From assembly GCA_958450365.1 (NCBI GenBank), contig CAUEEP010000743.1, positions 5,829,001-5,893,000 of the forward strand: a stretch of 64,000 nt of DNA. Reading direction: 5' to 3'. This document shows positions 52,818 to 63,234 of this stretch, in pieces (the first letter of the stretch is position 1; the number at the start of each line of letters is the position of its first letter). The stretch comes from Mesorhabditis belari (lineage: Eukaryota > Nematoda > Chromadorea > Rhabditida > Rhabditidae). A program made the position numbers and the translations under genes. The notes under the pieces are model-generated. The model did no database searches. It had not been told where the DNA came from and saw only the letters and a list, made by a program, of their open reading frames with translations.

Positions 52818-53119
52818 TTTAAAATCCACGGGCATTTTTTCACTAGATTTGTGAGTTTATGTAAAAATTTAAAACTTTCTACATTTCATATAAGACTTTA
52901 AACGTGATTGCTGCTAAAATGTGGCCATTTTTGTTAGCCAAGATAAGCTCGGATTTGCAAAAATGGAGCTTAAAATGCACTACTTTTATAGTATACGTTC
53001 CTAGGTATAAACGGATGTGGACTAGAATTTGGGTTAAGTTAAAGAGAGTGGATCCCTTTTGATATCCCGCCATCTCTAACACCCCGACAACCCACCTCAA
53101 CTCCTCCGACGTATTAGAG

Positions 53120-53450
53120 GGGAGTCCCTGTGAAATGACCGACCTGTACTGCAGTTGCATAGACCCGGAAGATATGTATCTTTATTTACAGTAGTATAAT
53201 AAGACGAATAGATTACAAATAAGTGTAAGGGGAAGGGGGGACTCCAAATGAGAGTCTCACTTGTCCTCCTAGGCTCCTCACTGTCCTCCTAGGCTCCTCA
53301 CTTATCCTCCTATACAATCCTAAGGACCGCCCCTTCTCGGCAATAAAAATGGATAAGCACAGGGGAGAACACATTTGCATAAGAATAGACAAATCATTCA
53401 ATAATAACAATACTAACAACAATAGTAAATAAGAGAGCTTGGAGCTGATA
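53120..53450 (-). other. Possible solo LTR remnant (tentative)
   Basis: Read on the minus strand, a stretch with a direct repeat (CCTAGGAGGACA), AATAAAGATACATATCTTCC (polyadenylation-like signal) and an end GGTCATTTCACA has an LTR-like layout. No clean start or target duplication was found. Confidence 0.3.
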
Positions 53451-54075
53451 CTATTTACTTAAGTTTTTATTCTCTATCTTTTGTCTTTTGAAAAAAGGTT
53501 TCTTTAATAGGTTTCTTTGATAAAAGTGCTCAAATCGTAATAGTAACTAAAATCTCAGTTTGGCTCGAAGCTGACAATAGTAATTTACTATAAAATAAAA
53601 AAAAATAAAAAAACAATTTTTTAGAAACCCCAAATTCGAATTTTTTTTCATCACCGCATAGAATTTCTTCTCTTAGGTTTTTTTCTACAGCTACGACACA
53701 TATAAATCTGGTGAATGGGAAATTTTTCATTAGTTTTGGTTTTATTCCTTATCAAAAGCGGAGAGGAGTGGAGGGGGGAAGAAGAAGAAGAAGCAGACGA
53801 GTGACACATCTTCTGCTGGTGGGCGCGCTCAAACAGTAAAAAGCATTCCCTTAAAAGTTTCCTTCTTTCACGAATCTCTTCACTTTTCTTAGCTCTTTAG
53901 AGCCTGAGCTCATTATTAAGATTCTTATGCAATAATTTTCCTAAAAAATTTTCCATTCCAAGAATCCCCGTTCTTTTCTCCTCATCTTCATCTTTTTCTT
54001 CGACTTTTTTTGCGTTTATTTTTCCCATATCTAAATTTGTTATTAAAAAATTGAAATTGGTTTTTATTGAGATGA

Positions 54076-54625
54076 AATTTTTAATTTATTGATCCGTGGA
54101 TATTGTTTTGGAACTAATGAACCAAAACTAATGATCCATTGATATTAAATTCTAATTTATTGATCCGTGGATATTGTTTTGGAACTAATGAACCAAAACT
54201 AATGATCCATTGATATTAAATTCTAATTTATTGATCCGTGGATATTGTTTTGGAACTAATGAACCAAAACTGATCCATTGATATTAAATTCTAATTTATT
54301 GATCCGTGGATATTAAGTTTTGGAACTAATGAACCAAAACTGATCCATTGATATTAAATTCTAATTTATTGATCCGTGGATATTGTTTTGGAACTAATGA
54401 ACCAAAACTAATGATCCATTGATATTAAATTCTAATTTATTGATCCGTGGATATTGTTTTGGAACTAATGAACCAAAACTGATCCATTGATATTAAGTTC
54501 TAATTTATTGATCCGTTTTGTTGATGTGTTGATATTGTTGATTTGTTGTGTTGATATTGTTTTGGAAATAATGAACCAAAACTAATGATCCATTGATATT
54601 AAGTTCTAATTTATTGATCCATGGA
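54076..54625. repeat. About 70-bp minisatellite
   Basis: About eight units with TTTATTGATCCGTGGATATT, GTTTTGGAACTAATGAACCA and ATCCATTGATATTAAATTCT; some units lack an internal AATGATCC-type segment. Confidence 0.92.
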
Positions 54626-54785
54626 TACCAAAAGTTATTAAATTCAAGTTTTACATTAAAGAATTTAAAAAGAAAAAATTTTTCTATAAAAGATATCAAA
54701 GTGGCTTTAAATTCTATAATAGAACCAGTTTTGTTCTTTTGTTTAATGAAATAGATTTTAAAGACTAAAGAGTACAACGAAATAT

Positions 54786-54907
54786 GGTTTAGAGAAAGAG
54801 AAAGAAAAAGAGAAAGAAAAGAGAAAGGAAAAGAGAAAGAGAAAGAGAAAGAGAAAGAGAAAGAGAAGAAGAGAGAAAGAGAAAGAGAAAGAGAAAGAGA
54901 GAGAGAA
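54786..54907. repeat. GAAAGA purine tract
   Basis: About 120 bases of nearly pure GAAAGA/GAGAAA on the plus strand. The long minus-strand frame here (Phe/Ser/Leu repeats) is an artefact. Confidence 0.92.
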
Positions 54908-55456
54908 TGAGTCAGAGATCGAGTCACGAGCAAATACACCCATCTTTTGACTCTTTTCCAACACCAAAAAAAGACTACCCAGCTCTCATTGCACTCATTA
55001 GTAAATTTTTTCACACAAATTAGTGAAAAAAAAGCACGGGCTCTTGCAAAATTTCCGCTTTTTTTCGAAACCGATCTCTCAACAAGTCAAACGAGCAAAT
55101 ATTTTCGATATTTCAACACCAATCCCCACTCACAAAGTTACCGGTTGTTGTTTTAAGTTTTTTAAAATTTTTTTAAAGTTTTTTAAAGTTGTTTAAATAT
55201 TTACCGTGTATGAGTCTTGAATGAGAAAAGGCGACTAAAAGAAAGTGATTATATAACTGGTTGTCTCCTCTTGCGGCCGCTTCTTCTTTTCTCATATTGT
55301 TCCACTCTTCTCTTCTCTCTAAAAAAGCGGCCATCGATTCGGCACTCACCTTTTTTTTTGTTGCTCAATATTCAATTTTCAAAAAAACTTTACTGCAAAA
55401 GTGTGCTATTTTTACAAACTAGCGGTAAACAACGGCTCAAGTCTTCCAGAAAATTG

Positions 55457-56056
55457 CTTTCATCGTTTTTACCTTACAAAGTTCAAGACTTAAAAGAATT
55501 TGATGGATTTTACCTTACAAAGTACAAGCCTTACAAGAATTTGATCGTTTTTACCTTACAAAGTACAAGACTTACAAGAATTTGATCGTCTTTACCTTAC
55601 AAAGTACAAGACTTACAAGAATTTGAGCGTTTTGACCTTACAAAGTTCAAGTCTTACAAGAATTTGACGTTTTGACCTACAAAGTCCAAGTCTTACAAGA
55701 ATTTGAGCGTTTTGACCTACAAAGTTCAAGTCTTACAAGAATTTGGCGTTTTGACCTTACAAAGTTCAAGTCTTAAGATTTGAGCGTTTGACCTACAAAG
55801 TTCAAGTCTTACAAGAATTTGAGCGTTTTGACCTTACAAAGTTCAAGTCTTACAAGAATTTGAGCGTTTTGACCTTACAAAGTTCAAGTCTTACAAGAAT
55901 TTGAGCGTTTTGACCTTACAAAGTTCAAGTCTTACAAGAATTTGAGCGTTTTGACCTTACAAAGTTCAAGTCTTACAAGAATTTGAGCGTTTTTACCTTA
56001 CAAAGTACAAGACTTACAAGAATTTGAGCGTTTTGACCCTATAAACTTCAAGTCTT
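55457..56056. repeat. 41-bp minisatellite
   Basis: About fifteen units with CCTTACAAAGTTCAAGTCTT and ACAAGAATTTGAGCGTTTTG. The middle units (about 55665-55800) are shortened by small deletions. Confidence 0.93.
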
Positions 56057-56492
56057 ACAGTCTTAAGAATCCCCATTCTATTAAAATCTTGAAAACCTAG
56101 TACTTCTTCGATTCCTTTTTTGCGGAATCAATCGTAAACAAATGTGAAATTCCCCCAAAACACTCTCACAAGGCTCGGCTCTCTAGTTTCGATCTTAAAA
56201 TAATATTTTATCACGTAAAACATTTCGCCTATTTTTTTGAACAATCGGTCAAAATGTCCCTTTGTTTTCGTCTCTCTTCTTTTCTCTTTTTATCACATGT
56301 CCCCAGCCTGGAGCCTCGAAGAGCTATCAAAAAAAAAAAATCCAGGTGTTCCATCAAAAAAAAAACCGCCTGCCTTAAAAGTTTTTTTTTACATTAGTAT
56401 TCAGAAAAGTCATTTTCTTTTTTTTTCGCTTTCATTACTCAGAAAAATTTTACATAAAAATTTTTTCGATTTTCAGCATCGCAAAAAGGAAA

Positions 56493-59400
56493 ATGAGTCA
56501 AGCTGGGTCCGAAAATGGGCTTTTGGAATTTGAAACGGCGATGAAAGATTTTCAAGTGAGCAATAAGAAATAATCATATCTGAAAAAAATGAGTTTGAAA
56601 AATCGAAATTTTTGTGGAGTAATGGAATTAGGAATTAGATGGAATTAGATGGAATTAGATGGAATTAGATGGAATTAGGTTCGGCCTTGAATTTTCTTAT
56701 GTCTAGAACCGTATTTTCTCTAATAGTAGTGAACCCAAAGCTTTGCTGAAATTGCTAAATTGCTCGAAATCTCGAGAACCGCTTATCAGAGCCTATTGAT
56801 GTGGGATTGGAAAATGTAGCTGACGATGAGATCTAGTGGGGATTTGAGGGTTGAGCTTCTGCAAAAGCTTGGAAACCGTAAAATAGTCACCAACTCGGCT
56901 CGGCCGGGTGCACTACTATTAGAGAAAATACGGTATTACAATGAATGTGATAGCTCTGAATCTCATCTTGAAACGATAGGTCGAACAAATCGGTCGTGTG
57001 GGCCGTAGAAATGCCCGCTCCCGGCTGCGCCACGACTACCGTATTTTCTCTAATAGTAGTGCACCCAAAGCTTTGCCTAAATTACTCGAAATCTCGAGAA
57101 CCGCTTATCAGAACCTATCGATGTGGGATCGGAAAATGTACCTGACAATGAGATCTAGTGGGGGATTAGAGGGTTGAGCTTCTGGAAAAGCTTGGAAACC
57201 GTAAAATAGTGACCAACTCGGCTCGACCGGGTGCACTACTATTAGAGAGAATACGGTAACTCAATTTGCATTTAACTTTTCAGGAAATGTTTCCCGATTT
57301 CCCTAGAGAGCGAATCGAGCGAGCTTTACGCGCAAATGAGGGTGATGTGGCCAACACCATTGATCATTTGCTTGCTGAGGGGCACAATGAGGTGCAAAAT
57401 ACAATAATAAATACAAAGACTAGAAAAGCTTTAAACTTAGCTTGTCTGGGATTTAAAAAGTGAAATTTTCAGCCAAATTCTTCATCGAGTCCGCCCGCGA
57501 AACCCCGTCCGATCACCCAGCAGCGCCGTGCTCAATCGAACGACCTTTCCGATACATATGCACAGGTATTTTTAGCATTCAACATTCAACTTGACACAAT
57601 GGGACTCTGGAAATGAGTGAGAAAAGCAAAAATAGAAAATTTACTTGACACTGTGAAACCCGAGAGAGATCCATTTGACACAATGATCCAAACGGACAGT
57701 CGGAACCTCTTCGACAGGAGAGTGGTCGGGGGATCAAGATTGGAAGTGGAGGCGCCATTTCCTGTTAAAGTTTCACAGCCTTAACGAGTCGTTTATGGGC
57801 GACTGGCTAAGAGCCTCGTATCTTAATCGAGAGGTCAAGGGTTCTTGGTTCTTTTATCCCTAGATTTAGGGCTTAGGACTACTTTTGTTTTGTTTGTATC
57901 ACTATTGAACAATTGTATATTTTTATCTTATTGCTTTATTTGAATCGTAAACTTGATTTCAGGCTCACTCAATAAACGAATCTTTGCTGAGAAATGGAGC
58001 AGCGCAAAATTTTCGTCACGCTCCGTCGACTTCACATCGAGCTCGTGAGCCGAGATTGGTAAGTGGTTGAATAAAAAGGATTTTGAAAAACACATTGAAT
58101 TGATCTTATTGATTTTCAAATTTGATCTTAAATTTACTCAACTGAATGTGACTTAAAAGTAACTTAAAAGTAACTTAAAAGTAACTTAAATGTAACTTCA
58201 ATGTACTCAAATTCAGAGTGTGGATGAGATTTGTCGAGAGACGGCGATCCTCCGCCATAAACTCAACGAAAACGAGCAAAAATTGGATCGAGTATGTGAT
58301 GAGAGAGAAGCAAGGTTGAGAAAAGTTTGCCATTTTAGAAGTTTTCTTTTTTCAGAATTCTTGAAGACGAGCAAATCGCGTTAATGTTACAAAATAAGGA
58401 ATTTGTTTCGTATTTGAAAAGAGATCCCGAATTTGTGCGAGATGTCTTTGGGAATAATCGAGGTTTGTTCAAGAATTCGAAAAATTTAGTGTTAATGCTT
58501 GTTTTTATGTTTTTATGAAATTTAGTCCCACCAAATTACAATGCATCAATCCGGAAACCAAATCGAAATTGTTACATGCCTGCCCAAGCCATGCAACCAG
58601 TTCCCGATGGTCCAGTTGTTGGTGCGTGAAAAGCGTGTTTGGTGCTATAAAAACCTATGAAGACCCAAAAAAAAAAACTTGTAAAATCATGATTCCAGAT
58701 TAGACATGAGCACTGGGTACTACAAAAAGACATGGGTACTATAAAAAATCGAACTGTCACACTATAAATTTACTTCTAATTTACACACTCTAATTGTCAC
58801 ACTTCTAATTTACTTTAAATCTATCGAATTGACATGATCTATAGCTCAAAAAATAGAGAATTTCAAGAGCTTTTGAATGGTCTAAAGTGCACTAAAAAAA
58901 TAGCAATTCTAAGGAAAGTTACAGTAGTTTATAGCCTGACTCAATCGCTTCAACTCCTATCCATTTCGAGTAACTAGGAAGCCACTATAACTTTCTTTAG
59001 AATTGCTATTTTTTAGTGCGCTTTAGACCATTCAAAAGCTCTTGAAATTCTCTATTTTTTGAGCTATAGATCATGTCAATTCAGTAGATTTAAAGTAAAT
59101 TAGAAGCATTTATACTCTGACAGTTCGACTTTTGTCTATTCCAGATGGACTTGTAATCAACTCAAAGCCTGGATTCGCGCAAAAGATGAAAACAAAACTC
59201 AACACAATGACGAAAGGACACCCGCCACCTGTTTACACTCCTCATGCAACAACAAGTCGATTTTTGATCGAATTTTTCTCATCAATCAATCTCCTTTCAG
59301 GTGCCGATGCATACGAGCAATCAGTGGGCGCTGATCCCTTTCCGCATACAGTAACCCTTGGCTACAATCAAACAAATCAAGACACTGAATTTAAAGCTCG

Positions 59401-60332
59401 CTTAAAAGATATGAGCAAATGTGAGTGTAAAGTGCTACCCGAAATTCTTGCAATTCCAAATTTAGCATCAAAAGCGAGACTCACACAATTGGCTTCATTG
59501 TTCAAGAAAGAACGGCATTCGTCGATGGATGGACCTCTTGTAAATCAGCCTTATCAAAGGTAGAAATTGAGAATCATTTGGTCTAGTGTTGTAGTGTTTA
59601 TGGAGCTTTATGATTATCATATATGAATGATATATGAATGATATATGGATGATAGGCAGCTAATTTTGAGTGTCAACACCAGTAGGCATACAACAGAACA
59701 TACAGTACTGGACAATGAAATATCATATTTGAAAAACGATCGTCACTTTCACGCGTCTGCAACTCCCTTGTCTTTGAGTTTAAACTATTAGTGTTATACA
59801 TTTTCTGAAAGCTCTTTTCAAGGGCTACACAATGGTAATATTAATATTTTGAAATACGGTAAAGACAAGGGAGTTACAGACGCGCGAAAGTGACGATCGT
59901 TTTTCAAATATGATATTTCATTGTCCAGTAGTGTATATGAATGCTATATGAACTTATGTTTCTACAAAGAGTAGGTCGTTGGTTTGAGCCCCGTCAAGAC
60001 CTGGTTTTCGCTTTTTTTTGAAAATCTTTGGGATTCTTTGTTTTTTTTTATTGATTGAAAAGATAATGAGATGAAGATATTGTGTGTAAAGGCTTAGGCT
60101 CAGGCTCAGGCTTAGGCTCAGGCTCAGGCTCAGGCTTAGGCTCAGGCTCAGGCTCAGGCTCAGGCTTAGGCTTAGGCTCAGGCTCAGGCTCAGGCTCAGG
60201 CTTAGGCTTAGTCGCCTTTTCGAATTCTAGAGAGCTACAGTCTGATAGTATTTCATTGATTTCAGAAATCGATCTTCACTTGACGGTCCCTCAATCGCTC
60301 CACCTCCTTATCAACAACGAGACTACTACTAA
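56493..60332 (+). CDS. CUE-domain protein, CUEDC1-like (365 aa, ten exons)
   Basis: Exons 56493-56555, 57284-57391, 57473-57565, 57963-58058, 58217-58314, 58356-58462, 58526-58621, 59145-59255, 59301-59559 and 60266-60332 sum to 1,098 bases, in frame. Residues about 10-52 form a CUE ubiquitin-binding domain: MFPDFP (the MFP motif) with [18 protein letters not shown] (the terminal LL). A Ser/Pro-rich linker follows ([15 protein letters not shown]), then a coiled-coil-like region ([16 protein letters not shown]) and [19 protein letters not shown], which matches the conserved block after the linker in human CUEDC1. Near the C-terminus come [13 protein letters not shown] and a final [13 protein letters not shown] domains bind mono-ubiquitin; the cellular role here is inferred only. 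The acceptor at 56475-56476 before the ATG fits trans-splicing. Without the last intron the frame would stop at 59561-59563. It converges on the BTB gene, 144 bases away. Confidence 0.88.
56707..56936. repeat. MITE family A, copy A12 (inverted orientation)
   Basis: In intron 1 of the CUE gene; ends ACCGTATTTTCTCTAATAG and CTATTAGAGAAAATACGGT. Confidence 0.88.
56970..57036 (-). repeat. tRNA-like element, family T copy 2, cut by MITE A13
   Basis: The minus strand reads CGTGGCGCAGCCGGGAGC then TACGGCCCACACGACC and TTTGTTCGACC, the same core as 39514-39587. The 5' end stops exactly at the TA where MITE A13 begins, so the MITE inserted into or beside it. Confidence 0.5.
57037..57258. repeat. MITE family A, copy A13 (inverted orientation)
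   Basis: CCGTATTTTCTCTAATAG to CTATTAGAGAGAATACGG, with TA on both borders, the clearest target duplication of the family. Confidence 0.9.
57784..57855 (+). repeat. Possible degenerate tRNA-like sequence in CUE intron 3
   Basis: TGGGCGACTGGCTAAGAGCC resembles a Leu/Ser-type D-arm and GGTCAAGGGTTC a weak B box. Stems are incomplete; low confidence. Confidence 0.25.
58803..59106. repeat. Fold-back repeat in CUE intron 7
   Basis: The left arm (TTCTAATTTACTTTAAATCT... AGAGAATTTCAAGAGCTTTT) pairs with the right arm (AAAAGCTCTTGAAATTCTCT... AGATTTAAAGTAAATTAGAA) over about 120 bases around a 60-base centre. Confidence 0.9.
59704..59931. repeat. Fold-back MITE, family F copy 3
   Basis: It starts AGTACTGGACAATGAAATAT and ends ATATTTCATTGTCCAGTA. 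It lies in the last CUE-gene intron. Confidence 0.9.
60093..60210. repeat. 6-bp repeat GGCTCA / GGCTTA
   Basis: About 19 units in the last CUE-gene intron; the Gly-Ser/Gly-Leu frame is an artefact. Confidence 0.92.
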
Positions 60333-60475
60333 GCTTCTACAATTTCTTCAATATTTCTATCTGTTTCTTTTTATGAAGCGATAACTTGCCACTGTCCTAG
60401 TCTTTCTTTTCATACAATTTTTAGGATTTCGTGTCTTCTATAAAAATTTGGCTTTTTTTTTATTTACATGATTTC

Positions 60476-62220
60476 TTAAAGAATTATATTCTCTTGCCAC
60501 TCTTCTTCAGAATTCGAGCGAGTCGCTTCGATTTCTTGACGTAATCGAATTATCTAAAAGTGGTATCGTACAATTATTCAAAACTCAGAAATCAATCAAC
60601 CAGGCACGGATTTTCAAAAGAAAAAAACTCTACTCACCTCTTCGAGAAGGAGCTTCATAGCGGCATCTCGTTGCTCATCTCTTCGATCTCGTGCTCTCAC
60701 CTTTTCCCGTTCATCTTCAATCTTTTTCTTCACCAATGCTTTCAATTTCCCCATACCGAAAAAGTCAGCTTCACGCTGAAATGAAAAAAACAATTGATCA
60801 TTTCAGCTAAATTTATCATCAATGGACAACACCATCTTACATTTAAAATGCATTTTAGCTATTTTAACTCTTTTGAAAACTATTTTAACTATTTTAACTT
60901 TATAGCTTTTAACTAAAGGTTTTATAAAGAAATTTTAAAGATTTTAACGCCAATTACTACGAAAAGAAACATATATGAAAGATATTTTATCGTTCGTTAA
61001 TAGACTATCGAATAGACTATCGAATGGACTATCGAATAGACTATTGAATAGACTATTGAATCGACTATCGAATAGACTATCGAATAGACTATCGAATGGA
61101 CTATCGAATGGACTATCGTTAATCGACTCAAATGTGTTTGCGGAAATCTTTAAATCTAAATTTTAAATTTTAAATCCACTTACATAAATATGATCCAAAA
61201 GTGTGACATCAGTGGGCAACGCCATCACCTCTCCGTAGCGTAAAAAGCGCAGAATGTAGGCGAAAATCTCACGATCGCGATCGAGTAGCACCTGAAATTT
61301 TTTGTGCGAATAAAATGATGAAAGAAAAAAAGTGATAGCACTAACTTTTACCGAAAAGCTTTTACAAGTCAAAAACAGCATGATCTACACTCACTTTATA
61401 TCGATAGTTACCATTTGAGTCGTGCTCCTTTTCACAGTTGACCTGGAATTTAAAAATACCGTAAATAATGTAATTGAAGGGCACCCTTTCAATACAAAAT
61501 TCGTCACCCAAAAAAAGGTACTACTTTTGAAAAAGAGTTTGGCTTTGAGAAGCGCTTAGAATTGTGTATTTTTATTTATATTATTTATTTATATAATCTA
61601 GAAGGGGTTAGCAGTAGAATTTCAAAGAATCTTTCAAAGAATCGATTCGGTCTGATCCGAAACCTTCAAATTCTAGAATCGAATCGAATCGGTCTGATTC
61701 GAGAAATTCAAATGTTCGAATTGAATCGGTTCGGTCTGAACCGAAACCTTCAAATTCTAGAATCCAATCGATTCGGTCTGAACCGAAACCTTCAAATTCT
61801 AGAATCCAATCGATTCGGTCTGAACCGAAACCTTCAAATTCTCAAATCGAATCGAATCGGTTTGGTCGATGTTCGTTTTCATATCGATTCAAAGCTTTTT
61901 TCGACTTTCAATCTGAACCGAAAACGATTTGCTTCGAAAAAGGCAAACCGAAAACTAGATCTTTCTAAAGCCCACCCTGTAGATTGCCTTCTTATCCCAA
62001 CCGACGCATTTCTTGATGATCCCGCCGAGTAAACGCCCATTTCTTTGCTCATTTGCCAGGGTTTTCAACGTCGATGAGTACAATTTCCCTCCAACCTGTA
62101 AAATGAACGAATTTTATTCGCTAATCACTGTAATATCTATTCATCTAGCTAGATAAAGATTCAAAAGATGCTTACCTCTAAATAAATGATTACATTGCTA
62201 TCGTAGAACTCATGTGGCAT
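60476..62220 (-). CDS. BTB/T1-domain (KCTD-like) protein, 178 aa or longer
   Basis: Exons (5' to 3' on the minus strand): 62176-62220, 61976-62095, 61395-61442, 61184-61291, 60638-60775, 60476-60553; all phase 0, ending in one stop. The T1-type BTB domain reads VIIYLEVGGKLYSSTLKTLA, GWDKKAIYRVNCEKE, LLDRDREIFAYILRFLRYGE and HIYREADFFGMGKLKALVK, matching KCTD and potassium-channel T1 folds. A charged coiled-coil tail follows (KKKIEDEREKVRARDRRDEQ). Many KCTD proteins form oligomers and act as cullin-3 substrate adaptors; that role is only inferred here. The ATG follows directly after TTTTAG (62221-62222), so it is either trans-spliced or joined in phase to the exon at 62677-63234. Intron 2 carries a 42-bp array. 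Confidence 0.85.
61005..61122. repeat. 12-bp minisatellite AATAGACTATCG
   Basis: About ten units with AATGGACTATCG variants, in an intron of the BTB gene. Confidence 0.92.
61650..61862. repeat. 42-bp minisatellite
   Basis: About five units with AATCGATTCGGTCTGAACCG and AAACCTTCAAATTCTAGAAT, in an intron of the BTB gene. An open frame across it on the plus strand is an artefact. Confidence 0.92.
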
Positions 62221-62622
62221 CTAAAATCTTTCTAAAAAATGAAAAGCCTGGAAAAAAAAAACGGTGAGAATTCGTGAATTTGTGTTGTTTTAGTGGAATT
62301 TGAGAAAGAAGGACGGAATCCAATCGGCGGTAATTGCCCTGACAAGGTTTGGAGACACCCGGAGACCCATCCAATTCTTTTCTTTTAATTCAACCAACAA
62401 AACTAACAAAACCAACAAAACTTACAAAATCTATACTAAAAGGTTTTTCTAAATAAATGTGCAAAAAAAAATATTTTCTAAAAAATGTTTTCTAAATAAA
62501 TGTTTTTTCCTTAAAAAGTCATAGGAAAAGAGGGGAATGGAGAAAATGGAGAAAATGGAGGTGAAAGGGAGAGAAATTAGCTCGAATCTCTAGGGAATTC
62601 CCTTCAAACTCTAACCGAAATT

Positions 62623-63234
62623 CTATTTCAAGTTCAATGAGAAGAAAAGAAATCCTATAATTTTGCGAAAAATTACCCGATGATTATATTCGGGTGTTTT
62701 GTGCTTCATGATTGGACCGCAACTCTTGGCTCGCATGTTTACTTGATCCGTTGTCAACCAGAAAAACGGATTTGGTGATGGGATTTTATAGCGTGAACTC
62801 TCCTCTTTCCTCTCCAATGATTTTTCTTCTTTTGATTGATCCAAATCAAGTAAAGCTTGAAAGAAAGTGTCTCTGGAGTTGACCAACTTGGATAAGTCAA
62901 TGATTTTCTCTTGATTTTCTCTTGTCACCTCAGTGGACGGTTTCGAAATCGCAACGATTTGATCAGATAGATTATCCAAGCTTGATTGACTGTGCTTAAT
63001 CGATGATAAATCGGCGATCTCTTCGGGAATAGTTCCTTTAGCGGAGATTTCAGAAATAGAGATTACCCGCGAATTGTGCTGATCGTTTGGGTCTTTTTTG
63101 GGAATTCTTGGCTCAAAGATCAATTTCTTTGTGGTAAAGCAGGTCCAACTATGGCTCTTCAAGATTTTTCGAGTTGAAGGCACATTTGTTGAATCAAAAC
63201 CACGACGACTTTCAGTTGACTGTTCAGCTCCCAT
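62623..63234 (-). CDS. Unrecognised ORF starting Met-Gly (203 aa), possibly the first exon of the BTB gene
   Basis: The ATG at 63232-63234 begins MGAEQSTESRR; Gly2 with a Ser at position 6 fits an N-myristoylation signal. The rest is charged and Ser-rich (SISEISAKGTIPEEIADLSS; LERKEESSRYKIPSPNPFF) with no known domain. It can end at its own stop (62623-62625), or at a donor after 62677 (CGG then GTAATT) that joins in phase 0 to the BTB exon at 62220, giving about 364 aa. The terminal residues after that donor (RKIIGFLFFSLNLK) look like translated intron, which favours the splice. An upstream in-frame ATG exists at 63255. Confidence 0.55.
   Translation of the reverse strand: MGAEQSTESRRGFDSTNVPSTRKILKSHSWTCFTTKKLIFEPRIPKKDPNDQHNSRVISISEISAKGTIPEEIADLSSIKHSQSSLDNLSDQIVAISKPSTEVTRENQEKIIDLSKLVNSRDTFFQALLDLDQSKEEKSLERKEESSRYKIPSPNPFFWLTTDQVNMRAKSCGPIMKHKTPEYNHRVIFRKIIGFLFFSLNLK

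Larger units (their letters stand above)
39953..56492. other. Gene-poor 16.5-kb region between divergent mpk-1 and the CUE-domain gene
   Basis: No exon chain with conserved protein content was found. It holds upstream sequence for both flanking genes, nested transposons (41.1-42.0 and 43.1-43.8 kb), fold-backs (47.2-47.9, 48.1-48.3 kb), several minisatellites and purine tracts. A possible minus-strand non-coding exon ends at a good donor (CC then GTAAGT) near 48375 and could belong to mpk-1. Parts listed separately are the only structures I can support. Confidence 0.6.

Noticed and set aside
54505..55014. 169-codon minus-strand frame
   Set aside because: It runs through the GAAAGA tract and the 70-bp minisatellite; composition is Ser/Leu/Phe repeats only.
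61562..62032. 156-codon plus-strand frame
   Set aside because: It is the 42-bp minisatellite plus antisense of the BTB exon.
62623..63234. BORCS5/myrlysin identity suggested by the MGAEQS start
   Set aside because: Only the first six residues are similar; the remainder does not match that family.
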